A stretch of 64,000 bases of DNA, from NCBI RefSeq assembly GCF_018139695.1, contig NZ_JAGSOG010000005.1:22183-86182 (forward strand), given 5' to 3'. Every line of letters starts with the position of its first letter. The first letter of the stretch is position 1. The DNA comes from Actinospica durhamensis (GTDB lineage Bacteria; Actinomycetota; Actinomycetes; Streptomycetales; Catenulisporaceae). Shown one piece after another: positions 49,688-59,814 of this stretch. Under the pieces are notes generated by a model. The model was not told where the DNA came from. It made no database searches and saw only the letters and a list, made by a program, of their open reading frames with translations. A program made the position numbers and the translations under genes.

Positions 49688-51613
49688 TCAGGCCCCTTCG
49701 ACCTCGAGCAGGATCCGCTGGATCTCCTCGGCCAACTCGGTGGAGGTGAACGGAAGCCCGCGCACCTTGTTGTAGCCGGTCGCGTCCACCAGGTAGCGGG
49801 CCCGGATCAACAGGGCCAGCTGACCCAGGTTCATCTCCGGGATCAGCACCCGGTCGTAGCGCGCGAGCAGCTCGCCGAGGTTGGGCGGGAACGGGTTGAG
49901 GTGGCGCAGGTGCGCGTGCGCGACCTGGCCGCCGTGCTCGCGCACCAGCCGGCACGCGGCCTGCGCCGGGCCGTAGGTGGAGCCCCAGCCGAGCACCAGC
50001 AGCCGCGCCGCGCCGGACGGGTCGTCCGCCTCGATCGGGGCGATGCTCTGGGCGATCCCGGCCACCTTCGCGGCCCGGGTGCGCACCATGTGGTCGTGGT
50101 TGGCCGGGTCGTAGGAGATCTCGCCGGTGACGTCGGCCTTCTCCAGGCCGCCGATCCGGTGCTCGAGGCCCGGGGTGCCGGGCAGCGCCCAGGGCCGGGC
50201 CAGGGTGTGCGGGTCGCGCTGGTAGGGCAGGAACGGCGAGCCCTGGTACTCCTCCGCGCGGGCGAAGCGCACGGTGAGGTCCGGCAGGTCCTCGACCTCC
50301 GGGATGCGCCAGGGCTCGGAGCCGTTGGCCAGGTAGCCGTCCGAGAGCAGGAACACCGGAGTGCGGTAGGTCAGCGCGATCCTGGCCGCCTCGAGCGCGG
50401 CGTCGAAGCAGTCGGCGGGCGAGCGCGGAGCCACGATCGGCACCGGCGACTCGCCGTTGCGCCCGAACATGGCCTGGAGCAGGTCGGCCTGCTCGGTCTT
50501 GGTGGGCAGGCCGGTCGAGGGCCCGCCGCGCTGGATGTCGCAGATGATCAGCGGCAGCTCGAGCGAGACGGCCAGGCCGATCGCCTCCGACTTCAGCGCC
50601 ACGCCGGGACCCGAGGTGGTGGTCACGCCCAGGGCTCCGCCGTAGGAGGCGCCGAGGGCCGCGCCCACCGCCGCGATCTCGTCCTCGGCCTGGAAGGTGC
50701 GCACGCCGAAGGCCTTGTGCTTGGCCAGCTCGTGCAGGATGTCCGAGGCCGGGGTGATCGGGTAGGAGCCGAGGAACAGCTCGAGCCCGCTGCGCTGCGC
50801 CGCCGCGACCAGCCCGTAGGCCAGCGCCGGGTTGCCGGAGATGTTGCGGTAGCGGCCCGGCGGGAGCGCGGCCGGGGCCACCTCGTAGGAGACCTCGAAC
50901 TCCTCGGTGGTCTCGCCGAAGTTCCAGCCGGCCTGGAACGCGGCCCGGTTGGCCGCGATGATCTCGGGGCGGCGGGCGAACTTCTGCTCGAGGAAGCGCA
51001 GGGTCTGGTCCACCGGGCGGTGGTAGAGCCAGGAGAGCAGGCCGAGCGCGTACATGTTCTTGGCCCGCTCCGCCTCCTTGCGCGAGAGCGGGTGCCCGTC
51101 CAGCGCCTTGACGGTCTGTGAGGTCAGCGCCACCCGGTGTACCCGGTAGCCGTCGAGAGAGCCGTCGTGCAGCGGGTCCGCGGCGTAGCCGACCTTCTTC
51201 AGGGCCCGGTCGGTGAACTCGTCGGTGTTGACGATCACCGTGCCGCCGCGCGGCACGGCCTTGAGGTTGGTCTTGAGCGCGGCCGGGTTCATCGCCACCA
51301 GCACGTCCGGCGCGTCGCCCGGGGTGAGGATGTCGTGGTCGGCGAAGTGCAGCTGGAACGCGGAGACCCCGGGCAGGGTGCCGGCGGGGGCGCGGATCTC
51401 GGCCGGGAAGTCGGGCAGGGTGGACAGGTCGTTGCCGTACGCGGCGGTCTCCTGGGTGAAGCGGTCACCCGTCAGCTGCATACCGTCGCCCGAGTCCCCG
51501 GCGATCCGGATCACCACCCGATGGAGGGACTCCACCGGCTTGCCGCCGGGCGAGTCCCGCTCCGCGTCAGCCGGGTCCGTGCCCGTCTCGGCCGTCTGCA
51601 ACGCCATCGCCAT
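49688..51613 (-). CDS. korA: 2-oxoglutarate:ferredoxin oxidoreductase, fused gamma-alpha subunit
   Basis: A 641-residue protein in which the gamma domain (about 30-225, RIAGDSGDGMQLTGDRF) is fused ahead of the alpha pyrimidine-binding domain (about 255 onward). The alpha part has the substrate loop YPITPASD and TSGPGVALKSEA. No ferredoxin-like delta domain is present, so an external ferredoxin is needed. The ATG has GGAAGA upstream. It is divergent from nuoA2, and the two transcription units share 252 bases of upstream sequence. This suggests ferredoxin made here could feed the second complex I. Confidence 0.95.
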   Translation of the reverse strand: MAMALQTAETGTDPADAERDSPGGKPVESLHRVVIRIAGDSGDGMQLTGDRFTQETAAYGNDLSTLPDFPAEIRAPAGTLPGVSAFQLHFADHDILTPGDAPDVLVAMNPAALKTNLKAVPRGGTVIVNTDEFTDRALKKVGYAADPLHDGSLDGYRVHRVALTSQTVKALDGHPLSRKEAERAKNMYALGLLSWLYHRPVDQTLRFLEQKFARRPEIIAANRAAFQAGWNFGETTEEFEVSYEVAPAALPPGRYRNISGNPALAYGLVAAAQRSGLELFLGSYPITPASDILHELAKHKAFGVRTFQAEDEIAAVGAALGASYGGALGVTTTSGPGVALKSEAIGLAVSLELPLIICDIQRGGPSTGLPTKTEQADLLQAMFGRNGESPVPIVAPRSPADCFDAALEAARIALTYRTPVFLLSDGYLANGSEPWRIPEVEDLPDLTVRFARAEEYQGSPFLPYQRDPHTLARPWALPGTPGLEHRIGGLEKADVTGEISYDPANHDHMVRTRAAKVAGIAQSIAPIEADDPSGAARLLVLGWGSTYGPAQAACRLVREHGGQVAHAHLRHLNPFPPNLGELLARYDRVLIPEMNLGQLALLIRARYLVDATGYNKVRGLPFTSTELAEEIQRILLEVEGA

Positions 51614-51699
51614 TCACCGTCTTCCGTCGAGCGGATTTGTGAAGCCGCGTACACATCGCGTGAGAGCATCGTACGCCTGAGCACCCTTCAGATCACAGA

Positions 51700-51721
51700 T
51701 CAGCACTGCTTCAGCACTGCT
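51700..51721. repeat. Perfect 11-bp tandem duplication between korA and nuoA2
   Basis: TCAGCACTGCT occurs twice head to tail (51700-51710, 51711-51721) in the divergent promoter region. Eleven bases is about one helical turn, so a protein could bind both copies on one face. A regulator shared by korAB and nuo2 is possible but not shown. Confidence 0.55.
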
Positions 51722-51865
51722 CGAGTCGGGTGCTCGGGCCGGTCCGGCCCCGTCGGCGGACGGGTGGTCTCCGTGCGGCTCCGCACGCTTGCGTAGGCTG
51801 CCCTGAGACGGCCGGTACGCTTGTGCGACGAGGTCGGGCCGGGCAGGAGTGGCGGGAGTCGAAAG

Positions 51866-52249
51866 ATGAAAGACACGACGTACTACTCCGCGTACTCCAT
51901 CGTCGGTATCCTCACCTTGCTCGGAGTTTTCTTCGTGGCCGCCGCGTTCCTGGCGAACCGGCTCCTGTCCCCGCTGCGCCCGACCCCGGAGAAACAGCTC
52001 AGTTACGAATGCGGCGTGGACCCGGTGGGATCCGGTTGGGCACATACGCACGTCCGCTACTACATCTATGGCTATCTCTACGTCATCTTCGCGGTCGACT
52101 CGGTGTACCTGTTCCCGTGGGCGACCGTGTTCGCGGCGCCCGGGTTCCGCGGGGCGACGCTGGTGGAGATGTTCGTGTTCCTCGGATTCCTCGCCGTGGG
52201 AATCCTCTACGCCTATAAGAAGGGCGTGCTGACGTGGCTGCAGCAGTGA
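51866..52249 (+). CDS. nuoA2: NADH-quinone oxidoreductase subunit A, second copy
   Basis: A 127-residue, three-helix NuoA homologue with the loop motif YECGVDP near residue 48. It is the first gene of a second complex I cluster that lacks nuoD, nuoE, nuoF and nuoG. ATG 51866 is preceded by GGGAG; an upstream in-frame GTG (51821) would add an unconserved polar stretch. Identity to NuoA1 is clearly low outside the core motifs, so it is not a recent duplicate. Confidence 0.93.
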   Translation: MKDTTYYSAYSIVGILTLLGVFFVAAAFLANRLLSPLRPTPEKQLSYECGVDPVGSGWAHTHVRYYIYGYLYVIFAVDSVYLFPWATVFAAPGFRGATLVEMFVFLGFLAVGILYAYKKGVLTWLQQ

Positions 52250-53211
52250 CGCGGACCGGTGCGCCGGTGCCGCTCGGGATGCCGGCCCCCGCCCCCGCGG
52301 ACGACGACCGGCGCTTCGGCTCGGCCTTCGAGCTCGCGCCGAAGCCGATCAAACTCGTGCTCAACTGGGGCCGGCGCTACTCGCTGTGGGTGTTCAACTT
52401 CGGCCTTGCCTGTTGTGCGATCGAGTTCATCGCCGCGTCGATGGCCCGGCACGACTTCATCCGGCTCGGCGTGATCCCGCTCGCGCCGGGTCCGCGCCAG
52501 GCCGACCTGATGGTGGTCTCCGGCACGGTCAGCGACAAGATGGCCCCGGCGGTCAAGCGCCTGTACGAGCAGATGCCCGAGCCCAAGTACGTGATCTCCT
52601 TCGGCTCCTGCGCCAACTGCGGCGGGCCGTACTGGGACTCGTACTGCGTGACCAAGGGCGTGGACCAGATCATCCCGGTGGACGTCTACGTGCCCGGCTG
52701 CCCGCCGCGGCCGGAGGCGCTGCTGCAGGGGATCGTGAAGCTGCAGGAGCGGATCGCGCAGGAGCGGGTGGGTCCGGGCCGGGCCAAGCCGGCCAGGCCG
52801 GTCAAGCCGCTGGCACCCGCGCCGCCGATCGCGCCGGCGCCGTCCGGCCCGCCGCCGCTGCCCGCGCCGCCGAACGCCGCGGCCTCGGTGGCCGAGCCGA
52901 CCACGCCGATCGCGCCGGTCGAGCAGGCCGCGCCGGTGGAGCCGACCGTGCCGGTGGAGCAGGCCGGGCCCGAAGCGACGGTGCCCAGTGCGCCCGCCGC
53001 GCCGAGCGCGCCGCCCCGGCCGTCCACCGACCAGCCGACCGAGCAATTGCCGGTCGTCCCCGCCGAGGTGACCGTGCCGCTCCCGCCGGTGCGCCGCCGC
53101 CCGCCGCGCCGGCGCTACTTCCGGGAGCTGCGCAAGGCCAGGGACCACGGGATGGACCTGTTCGAACAGGCGGTCGAGGACCAGGCCTGGGAGCACGAAG
53201 ATGACCGCTGA
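52234..53211 (+). CDS. nuoB2: NADH-quinone oxidoreductase subunit B, second copy, with long Pro/Ala-rich tail
   Basis: A 325-residue NuoB homologue. The core (about 35-175) keeps the N2 cluster ligands Cys60 and Cys61 (GLACCAIE), Cys126 in FGSCANCGG and Cys156 in PGCPPRPE, so it should bind the cluster. After it comes a tail of about 145 residues: a Pro/Ala/Val-rich stretch (about 180-285), a basic patch RRRPPRRR, and an acidic helix ending [11 protein letters not shown]. NuoB normally ends near residue 170-200. GTG 52234 has AAGGG upstream and overlaps nuoA2; GTG 52246 is an alternative. Confidence 0.93.
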   Translation: MAAAVTRTGAPVPLGMPAPAPADDDRRFGSAFELAPKPIKLVLNWGRRYSLWVFNFGLACCAIEFIAASMARHDFIRLGVIPLAPGPRQADLMVVSGTVSDKMAPAVKRLYEQMPEPKYVISFGSCANCGGPYWDSYCVTKGVDQIIPVDVYVPGCPPRPEALLQGIVKLQERIAQERVGPGRAKPARPVKPLAPAPPIAPAPSGPPPLPAPPNAAASVAEPTTPIAPVEQAAPVEPTVPVEQAGPEATVPSAPAAPSAPPRPSTDQPTEQLPVVPAEVTVPLPPVRRRPPRRRYFRELRKARDHGMDLFEQAVEDQAWEHEDDR

Positions 53212-53899
53212 GAACCTCGACCGGATCAGGGCCGTGCTGGGCGAGTCGGCCGAGGTGCTCGAGCAGTACGACCGCGTGCTCGCCACCGTCCCGGCCGAAG
53301 GCTGGGTCGCCGCCCTGACCGCCGCGCGCGACGGGCTCGGCGCCGACTTCCTGGACTGGCTCACCGGCGTCGACGAGCTCGAACAGGGCTACCTCGTGGC
53401 CGCGTTCGTCTGCGCCACCGGCGACCGGGCCGAGGGGCTCGGGCGCGCGCAGGGGCTGATCCTGCGCACCCGCGTGCCCAAGAACGCCGAGGGCCGGGCC
53501 GAGCTGGCCACCGCCACCGGCGTCTACCGCGGCGCCGCCTGGCACGAGCGCGAGACCTTCGAGATGTTCGGGATCGACTTCACCGGCCACCCCGACCTCA
53601 AGCCGCTGCTGCTGCCGGACGGCTTCGAGGGCCACCCGCTGCGCAAGGACTTCGTGCTGGCCTCGCGGGTGGCCAAGGCCTGGCCCGGGGCGAAGGAGCC
53701 GGGGGAGTCGGAGCACCACGCCGCCTCGCCCGGACGTCGCCGTATGCTGCCGCCCGGGGTGCCCGGCGAGGAGTGGCTCAAGCCCTACCGGCCCGCGTCC
53801 GAGTCCACTTCCGCGTCCGCGCCGGCGGAGTCCGAGCCCGCGTCCGCGCCGGAGTCCGACTCCGGCCCGGCCGCGACGGAAGCCGAGGGCACCGCATGA
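53201..53899 (+). CDS. nuoC2: NADH-quinone oxidoreductase subunit C, second copy
   Basis: A 232-residue NuoC homologue. The signature [19 protein letters not shown] and the following [22 protein letters not shown] (about 108-150) are clear. After them come a Pro/Arg patch and a Ser/Ala/Glu tail, and no NuoD domain. It directly precedes nuoH2, so the usual nuoD position is empty. It overlaps nuoB2 by 11 bases and nuoH2 by four. Confidence 0.92.
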   Translation: MTAENLDRIRAVLGESAEVLEQYDRVLATVPAEGWVAALTAARDGLGADFLDWLTGVDELEQGYLVAAFVCATGDRAEGLGRAQGLILRTRVPKNAEGRAELATATGVYRGAAWHERETFEMFGIDFTGHPDLKPLLLPDGFEGHPLRKDFVLASRVAKAWPGAKEPGESEHHAASPGRRRMLPPGVPGEEWLKPYRPASESTSASAPAESEPASAPESDSGPAATEAEGTA

Positions 53900-54864
53900 G
53901 CTCTCTGAGCTGGTGGCTCGAGGTCGCGCTGCGCATCGTCGTCATCTTCGCCGCGTTCCTGGTGGTCCCCCTGGTGGTGGGTCAGATGGAGCACAAGGCC
54001 ATGGCGCACATGCAGGGCCGGCTCGGACCGATGGAGGCGGGCGGCTTCCACGGCTGGGCGCAGCTGATCGCCGACGGGGTGAAGTTCGCCCAGAAGGAGT
54101 CGGTGGTCCCGGACGCGGCCGACCGCACCGTCTTCCAGATCGCCCCGGCCGTCGCGCTCATCCCGTACCTGCTCGCGCTGCTGGTCATCCCGATCGGCCC
54201 GGGCACGCAGGTGGGCGTGGCGCTCGACCTCGGCCTGTTCTTCGCGCTCGCGGTGATGGGCCTGGCCGTGATCGGTCCGCTGATGGCCGGCTGGTCCAGC
54301 GGCAACAAGTACTCGCTGCTCGGCGGCCTGCGCTCGGCCGCGCAGCTGATGGCCTATGAGCTGCCGATGCTGCTCTCGGCCGCGTCGGTGGCGATGGCGG
54401 CGGGCACGCTCTCGCTGCCCGGCATCCTCGACGCCTGGCACTGGTACTGGCTGCCCTGGCAGCTGATCGGCGGCTTCGTCTTCTTCACCGCCGGCCTGGC
54501 CGAGCTCCAGCGCCCGCCGTTCGACATGCCGGTGGCCGACTCCGAGCTCATCTTCGGCGCGTTCACCGAGTACACCGGCCTGCGCTTCGCGCTGTTCCTG
54601 CTCGCGGAGTACGCCGGAATCGTGGTGCTGTGCCTGCTGACCTCGGTGCTCTACCTCGGCGGCTGGCACGGCCCGTTCGCCGAGCAGCACCTCGGCTGGG
54701 TCTGGACCCTGGTCAAGACCTTCCTGCTGGCCTTCGTGGTGATCTGGCTGCGGGTCAGCTATCCCCGGCTGCGGGCCGACCAACTGCAGAAATTCGCCTG
54801 GACGGTGCTGATCCCGCTGTCTCTGGCCCAGCTCGCGATCACCGGAGTGGTGAGGGTGCTGTGA
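53896..54864 (+). CDS. nuoH2: NADH-quinone oxidoreductase subunit H, second copy
   Basis: A 322-residue NuoH homologue with about eight helices. It keeps [20 protein letters not shown] near 37-56 and [19 protein letters not shown] near 209-227, the quinone-channel loop, although ETNRAPFD of the first copy is replaced by ELQRPPFD. It lacks the polar tail of NuoH1. It overlaps both neighbours by four bases. Confidence 0.95.
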   Translation: MSSLSWWLEVALRIVVIFAAFLVVPLVVGQMEHKAMAHMQGRLGPMEAGGFHGWAQLIADGVKFAQKESVVPDAADRTVFQIAPAVALIPYLLALLVIPIGPGTQVGVALDLGLFFALAVMGLAVIGPLMAGWSSGNKYSLLGGLRSAAQLMAYELPMLLSAASVAMAAGTLSLPGILDAWHWYWLPWQLIGGFVFFTAGLAELQRPPFDMPVADSELIFGAFTEYTGLRFALFLLAEYAGIVVLCLLTSVLYLGGWHGPFAEQHLGWVWTLVKTFLLAFVVIWLRVSYPRLRADQLQKFAWTVLIPLSLAQLAITGVVRVL

Positions 54865-55466
54865 CCGACGAGATTCCCGAGAACGAGGGCGCCGGCCGGC
54901 GGAAGCTGCCGGGCGCCGGACTGGCCCAGGGCCTGGCGACCACGTTCAAGACGATGGTCACCAAATCGCACACGCGGCAGTATCCGGACGTCGCGCCGGA
55001 GCTGCCCCCGCGCACCCGCGGTGTGATCGCGCTAATCGAGGAGAACTGCACCTCCTGCATGCTCTGCGCGCGCGAGTGCCCGGACTGGTGCATCTACATC
55101 GACTCGCACAAGGAGACGATCCCGGCGCCCACCGCGGGCGGGCGCGAGCGCAGCCGCAACGTGCTCGACCGCTTCGCCATCGACTTCTCGCTGTGCATGT
55201 ACTGCGGCATCTGCATCGAGGTGTGCCCCTTCGACGCGCTCGAGTGGTCGCCGGAGTTCGAGTACGCCGAGTACGACATCAGGGAGATGCTGCACGAGAA
55301 GCCGCGGCTGGGGCAGTGGGTCGAGAGCGTCCCGCCGCCGCCCGCCCTCGACGACGCGGCCGAGGACCCGAAGGAGATCTCGCTGGCGCAGAAGGCCGCG
55401 GCCAAGAAGCAGGCAGCTCTGGACGCGGCCGCGCAGCAGGAGGGGACGGCGGATGGCGACGCATAG
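54861..55466 (+). CDS. nuoI2: NADH-quinone oxidoreductase subunit I, second copy
   Basis: A 201-residue subunit with two [4Fe-4S] clusters: Cys63, 66, 69, 73 ([12 protein letters not shown]) and Cys112, 115, 118, 122 ([12 protein letters not shown]). Without NuoE, NuoF and NuoG this subunit would be the natural docking point for reduced ferredoxin, for example that made by KorAB next door. The C-terminus is a Lys/Ala/Gln-rich helix. It overlaps nuoJ2 by 14 bases. Confidence 0.95.
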   Translation: MTDEIPENEGAGRRKLPGAGLAQGLATTFKTMVTKSHTRQYPDVAPELPPRTRGVIALIEENCTSCMLCARECPDWCIYIDSHKETIPAPTAGGRERSRNVLDRFAIDFSLCMYCGICIEVCPFDALEWSPEFEYAEYDIREMLHEKPRLGQWVESVPPPPALDDAAEDPKEISLAQKAAAKKQAALDAAAQQEGTADGDA

Positions 55467-56022
55467 CTACCTCTCGCCCACCGGCGTGGAGATCGCCTTC
55501 GTGCTCGTCGGCCTGGTCGTGCTCGGCTCCGGACTGCTGGTGGTCACGCTCAAGAACCTGGTGCACGCCGCGCTCTGGCTGATCGTGTGCATGGGCGGGA
55601 TCGGGATCGAGTACCTGCTGCTGGGCGCCGAGATGGTGGCCTGGATCCAGGTGCTGATCTACGGCGGCGCCGTGATCGTGCTGTTCCTGTTCGGCCTGAT
55701 GCTCACCAAGGCGCCGATCGGCCGGACCGAGGAGCTCGACGTCGCCCACCGCTGGCCGGCCGTGCTGGTCGGGCTCGGCGCCGCCGGGACGCTGGTCACC
55801 GTGACCGTGCAGGCCTACCAGCACACCTGGTTCGAGCCGCGCGACGCACTGGCCCTGGGCAGCAGCGAGGGCCTGGGCACGGCGCTTTTCCACTACTGGG
55901 TGCTGCCCTTCGAGGCGCTCTCGGTGCTGCTGCTCGCCGCGCTGGTCGGCGCGATCGCGCTGTCCCGGGCCCGGCGCGAGGACGACGGGCCGGACGAGCT
56001 GCCCGGGGAGGCACAGGCCTGA
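55453..56022 (+). CDS. nuoJ2: NADH-quinone oxidoreductase subunit J, second copy
   Basis: A 189-residue, five-helix membrane subunit. The third helix [20 protein letters not shown] matches the family pi-bulge region. It is about 80 residues shorter than NuoJ1 because the polar tail is missing. The TGA shares one base with nuoK2. Confidence 0.95.
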   Translation: MATHSYLSPTGVEIAFVLVGLVVLGSGLLVVTLKNLVHAALWLIVCMGGIGIEYLLLGAEMVAWIQVLIYGGAVIVLFLFGLMLTKAPIGRTEELDVAHRWPAVLVGLGAAGTLVTVTVQAYQHTWFEPRDALALGSSEGLGTALFHYWVLPFEALSVLLLAALVGAIALSRARREDDGPDELPGEAQA

Positions 56023-56387
56023 TGCACGCCCTCTACCCGCTGATCCTCGGCGCCCTGCTGTTCAGCCTCGGCCTCTACGGCGTGCTGGCCCGCCGCAGCG
56101 CCATCGCCGTCCTGATGGCGCTGGAGCTGCTGCTGAACGCGGTGACGCTGAACCTGGTCGCCTACGGCTCGATACTGCGGGACCGCTACGGCACCGGGCA
56201 GGTCTTCACCCTCTTCATCATCACCGTCGCGGCCGCCGAGACGGGTCTGGGACTCGCCATCGTGCTGCTGCTCTACCGGCAGCGGGCCACGGCCGACCTC
56301 GGCGTCCAGCGCGAGCTGGCCGAACCGGTGGAGTCCTTCGGCGCCGACGAGCTCGCCGCCACCGACGACTACGGGGTACTGCGGTGA
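56022..56387 (+). CDS. nuoK2: NADH-quinone oxidoreductase subunit K, second copy
   Basis: A 121-residue, three-helix subunit with the conserved membrane glutamates Glu35 (ALELLLNAV) and Glu73 (AAAETGLGLA). A polar C-terminal tail of about 30 residues, absent from NuoK1, ends GADELAATDDYGVLR. It overlaps nuoL2 by GTGA. Confidence 0.95.
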   Translation: MHALYPLILGALLFSLGLYGVLARRSAIAVLMALELLLNAVTLNLVAYGSILRDRYGTGQVFTLFIITVAAAETGLGLAIVLLLYRQRATADLGVQRELAEPVESFGADELAATDDYGVLR

Positions 56388-58276
56388 ACACGCTCGCCTT
56401 CGCCTCCCTGCTGCTGCCCGCCTTCGGCTCGGCCGTCACCTTCGCCGGCGGACGCGACCTGCGGCACGTGAAGTTCTGGTCCACCGCGCCGATCGCGCTC
56501 GCGCTGGTCGGCACGATCCTGGTGGCGATCTCGCACGGCACCGGCGGCACCTCCACCGAGACCTACACGATCGGTACCGCCGGCGAGTTCCACATCGAGA
56601 TCGGCACCCGGGTCAGCGGCCTGGCCGCGCTCACCGCGGTGCTGGTGGCCGCGGTCGCCCTGTGCGTGCAGAGCTATTCGACCTCGTACCTCGGCGGCGA
56701 GCCGCGCTACGCCTCGTACGCCGCGCTGATCTCGCTGTTCACCGCGGCGATGCTCACCGTGGTCTACGCCGCGGACCTGATCGTGCTGCTCATCGGCTGG
56801 GAGGTCATGGGCGCCTGCTCGTACTTCCTGATCGGCCACTACTGGGAGCGCGAGATCGCGCGCGCGGCCTCGATCAAGGCCTTCCTGATGACGGTCGCCG
56901 GCGACGTGCCGTTCCTGTTCGGGCTGATCGCGCTGGGCGTGCAGGCCGGGTCCTTCCAGGTGCACGACGTGATCGCCTCGGCCGACGGGAACGCGCTGAG
57001 CCACCCGGGCTGGATCGCCGCGCTGCTGCTGTGCGGCGTGCTCGGCAAGAGCGCCCAGTTCCCGCTGCACTCCTGGCTCCCGGACGCGATGGCCGGCCCC
57101 ACTCCGATCAGCGCCCTGATCCACGCGGCGACCATGGTCGCGGCCGGCATCTACCTGGTCGCGCTGCTCTACCCGGTGTTCGTGCTCGCGCCCGACGTGC
57201 TGGTGGTGATGGCGGTCATCGCCGCGATCACCATGCTCGGCGCGGCGCTGTGCGCGCTGGCCCAGACGGACGTGAAGCGGATCCTGGCCTACTCGACCGT
57301 CAGCCAGCTCGCCTACATGCTCGGCGGCCTGGCCGTGAACGGGCGCTCCCAGGCGGTCTACCTGCTGATCGTGCACGGCTTCTTCAAGGCCCTGCTGTTC
57401 CTCGCGGCCGGCGTGGTCATCCACCGGGTCGGCTCGAACGAGCTGAGCCGGATGGGCGGGCTGCGCTTCCGCATGCCGGTCGCCTACACGACCATGACCA
57501 TCGGCCTGCTCGCGCTGGCCGGGGTCCCGCCGCTGTCCGGCTTCTTCGGCAAGGAGGCCGTGCTCGGCGCGGCCTACAACGCCACCGGGGAGTTCGCCGT
57601 ACCCGGCCGGATCGTGCTGGTGGCCGGGCTGATCACGGCCGGGGTCACCGCGGCCTACGCGCTGCGGCTGTGGCTGGGGATGTTCCACGGACCGTTCCCG
57701 GACGCGCCGCACGAGCACGAGGAGCGGATCGAGGCCCCGCAGACGGAGCTGATCCCGCTGGTGCTGCTGGCGATCCCGGCGGCGCTGCTGGGCGTGGTGG
57801 CGCTGTTCGGCAACGGCTTCTCCCAGGTCGTGGGCGGCGCTTCGGGCGAGTCGGGCTCGCTGCTCGGCGCGTTCGCGGTGGACCTGTGGCCGGGCGGCAT
57901 GACCACGCTGCTCTCGCTGCTGTTCGTCCTCGGCGGCGCCGGCCTGGTCTACCTGTTCTGGCGCAGGGACCCGAAGGCCGACCCGGCCGTGCCCCTGCTC
58001 GGCTCGCTGCGCGGCCTGCTGCTCGACGGCTTCCGCTTCGACGCGTTGATCGGCCTGGCCGTCGTGCGGCCGGTGCGCGCCGCGGCGAAGCTCGTCGCGT
58101 TCCTCGACGAGAACGTCGTGGACGCCTACGTGCGCGGCTCGGGCGTGGGAGCGCGCGGCCTCGGCACGGTCCTGCGACGTCTGCAGACCGGCAGCGTCCA
58201 GTTCTACCTCACCTGCCTGTTCCTCGGAGTGCTGGTCATGGCCGCCGTGTACGCGTATGTCGGGACGGTGAGCTGA
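56384..58276 (+). CDS. nuoL2: NADH-quinone oxidoreductase subunit L, second copy
   Basis: A 630-residue antiporter-like subunit with LIGWEVMGACSYFLIGHYW near 130-150 (conserved membrane Glu), SAQFPLHSWLPDAMAGPTPI near 223, and HAATMVAAGIYL. The C-terminal long-helix region RGLGTVLRRLQTGSVQFYL is kept, so it should pump protons with NuoM2 and NuoN2. The TGA shares one base with nuoM2. Confidence 0.95.
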   Translation: MNTLAFASLLLPAFGSAVTFAGGRDLRHVKFWSTAPIALALVGTILVAISHGTGGTSTETYTIGTAGEFHIEIGTRVSGLAALTAVLVAAVALCVQSYSTSYLGGEPRYASYAALISLFTAAMLTVVYAADLIVLLIGWEVMGACSYFLIGHYWEREIARAASIKAFLMTVAGDVPFLFGLIALGVQAGSFQVHDVIASADGNALSHPGWIAALLLCGVLGKSAQFPLHSWLPDAMAGPTPISALIHAATMVAAGIYLVALLYPVFVLAPDVLVVMAVIAAITMLGAALCALAQTDVKRILAYSTVSQLAYMLGGLAVNGRSQAVYLLIVHGFFKALLFLAAGVVIHRVGSNELSRMGGLRFRMPVAYTTMTIGLLALAGVPPLSGFFGKEAVLGAAYNATGEFAVPGRIVLVAGLITAGVTAAYALRLWLGMFHGPFPDAPHEHEERIEAPQTELIPLVLLAIPAALLGVVALFGNGFSQVVGGASGESGSLLGAFAVDLWPGGMTTLLSLLFVLGGAGLVYLFWRRDPKADPAVPLLGSLRGLLLDGFRFDALIGLAVVRPVRAAAKLVAFLDENVVDAYVRGSGVGARGLGTVLRRLQTGSVQFYLTCLFLGVLVMAAVYAYVGTVS

Positions 58277-59814
58277 TGTCCGCGATCCTGTTGCTGCTCC
58301 TGCTGGTTCCGGCCGCGGGACTGCTCGCGCTCTACGCCGCGCCGGCCGCACTGGCCGCGCGCATCGGCACCGCCGCGGGCACCGTGACCTTCGTGCTCTC
58401 GCTGGTCCTGCTGCCGCTGTTCGACTACTCCAAGGGAGCGTCGTTCCAGGGCCAGATCGACCTGAGCTGGATCTCCGCGCTGGACCTGCACTTCCACCTC
58501 GGCATCGACGGCGTCTCGCTGCCGCTGCTGCTGCTGACCACCCTGCTGACCGCGCTGTGCCTGTTCTACGCGCAGCGGACCTCGGCCGGCGGAGACCGGG
58601 CCCGGCCGTTCACCGCGCTGCTGCTCGCGCTCGAGATCGGCATGGTCGGCACCTTCGAGGCGCTGGACCTGCTGCTGTTCTTCGTCTTCTTCGAACTCGT
58701 GCTGATCCCGATGTACGGCCTGATCTCGCACTGGGGCAGCGACGCGGCGAACGGCGGGGCCACCCGGCAGCAGGCGGCGACCAAGTTCATCCTCTACACC
58801 CTGCTCGGCTCGGCCCTGATGCTGCTCGGCTTCCTGGTGATCCACGCCAAGACCGGCACCTTCGACATGGTCACGCTCCAGGCCGAGCACGGCCTCGGCA
58901 TGACGCGCGCGGCGCAGGGGCTCGCCTTCGTGCTGGTCGGGATCGGCTTCGGTATCAAGACCCCGATGTGGCCGCTGCACACCTGGCTCCCGGACGCGCA
59001 CACCTCGGCTCCGACCGTGGGTTCCGTGCTGCTGGCCGGAGTGCTGCTGAAGATGGGCACGTACGGCTTCATCCGGGTCGGCGCGGGCATGATCCCGGCC
59101 GGCCTGCACCAGTACGCGATCGCGCTCGGCGCGCTCGGCGTGGTCGGCATCGTGTACGGCTCGCTCGCCTGCGTCGCGCAGATCCGCGAGGGCGGGGACC
59201 TCAAACGGCTGATCGCCTACTCCTCGGTCGGGCACATGGGCTTCACCCTGCTCGGCATCGCCACCATGACCCAGATCGGCCTGGACGCGGCACTGTTCGC
59301 CTCGGTCGCCCACGGCCTGATCACCGGTCTGCTCTTCTTCCTGGTCGGCGGGCTCAAGACGCGTTACGGCACGACCGACCTCTACGCCCTCGGCCGCGGC
59401 CTGTACGGCCGGGCCCGCCGCTTCGGCGCGCTGCTGGTGTTCACCGCGATCGCCTCGCTGGGCCTGCCGGGCCTGGCCGGGTTCTGGGGCGAGCTGTTCG
59501 CCCTGATCGGCGCGGACCGCCCGGCGCCCGGGCTGAACGTGACCGTGTTCCACCTCTATATGGCGGTCGCCGGCCTCGGCATGGTGCTCACCGCCGCGTA
59601 CCTGCTGCTGGTGGTGCGCCGCGTGTGCATGGGCGAACTGACCGAACCGTGCCTGGGGGACTACGACCTGAAGCCCTATGAGTTGGCCTCCTGGCTGCCG
59701 CTGGCCGGCCTGACCCTGCTGGCCGGGCTCTGGCCCGCGGTGGTGCTGGCCGTCGCCGATCCGGCCGTCAACCACGTGATCGGTACCGTCACCGCGATCG
59801 GAGCCCGGCGTTGA
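58276..59814 (+). CDS. nuoM2: NADH-quinone oxidoreductase subunit M, second copy
   Basis: A 512-residue antiporter-like subunit. HFHLGIDGVSLPLLLLTTLL is near 73, FFVFFELVLIPMYGLISHWG (conserved Glu) near 135, and KTPMWPLHTWLPDAHTSAPT near 228. It keeps the family's usual length. It overlaps nuoN2 by TTGA. Confidence 0.95.
   Translation: MSAILLLLLLVPAAGLLALYAAPAALAARIGTAAGTVTFVLSLVLLPLFDYSKGASFQGQIDLSWISALDLHFHLGIDGVSLPLLLLTTLLTALCLFYAQRTSAGGDRARPFTALLLALEIGMVGTFEALDLLLFFVFFELVLIPMYGLISHWGSDAANGGATRQQAATKFILYTLLGSALMLLGFLVIHAKTGTFDMVTLQAEHGLGMTRAAQGLAFVLVGIGFGIKTPMWPLHTWLPDAHTSAPTVGSVLLAGVLLKMGTYGFIRVGAGMIPAGLHQYAIALGALGVVGIVYGSLACVAQIREGGDLKRLIAYSSVGHMGFTLLGIATMTQIGLDAALFASVAHGLITGLLFFLVGGLKTRYGTTDLYALGRGLYGRARRFGALLVFTAIASLGLPGLAGFWGELFALIGADRPAPGLNVTVFHLYMAVAGLGMVLTAAYLLLVVRRVCMGELTEPCLGDYDLKPYELASWLPLAGLTLLAGLWPAVVLAVADPAVNHVIGTVTAIGARR

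Noticed and set aside
51636..51656. Rex-like half site TTGTGAA upstream of nuoA2
   Set aside because: The second half is TACACA at the wrong spacing (N6 instead of N4), so the dyad is weak.
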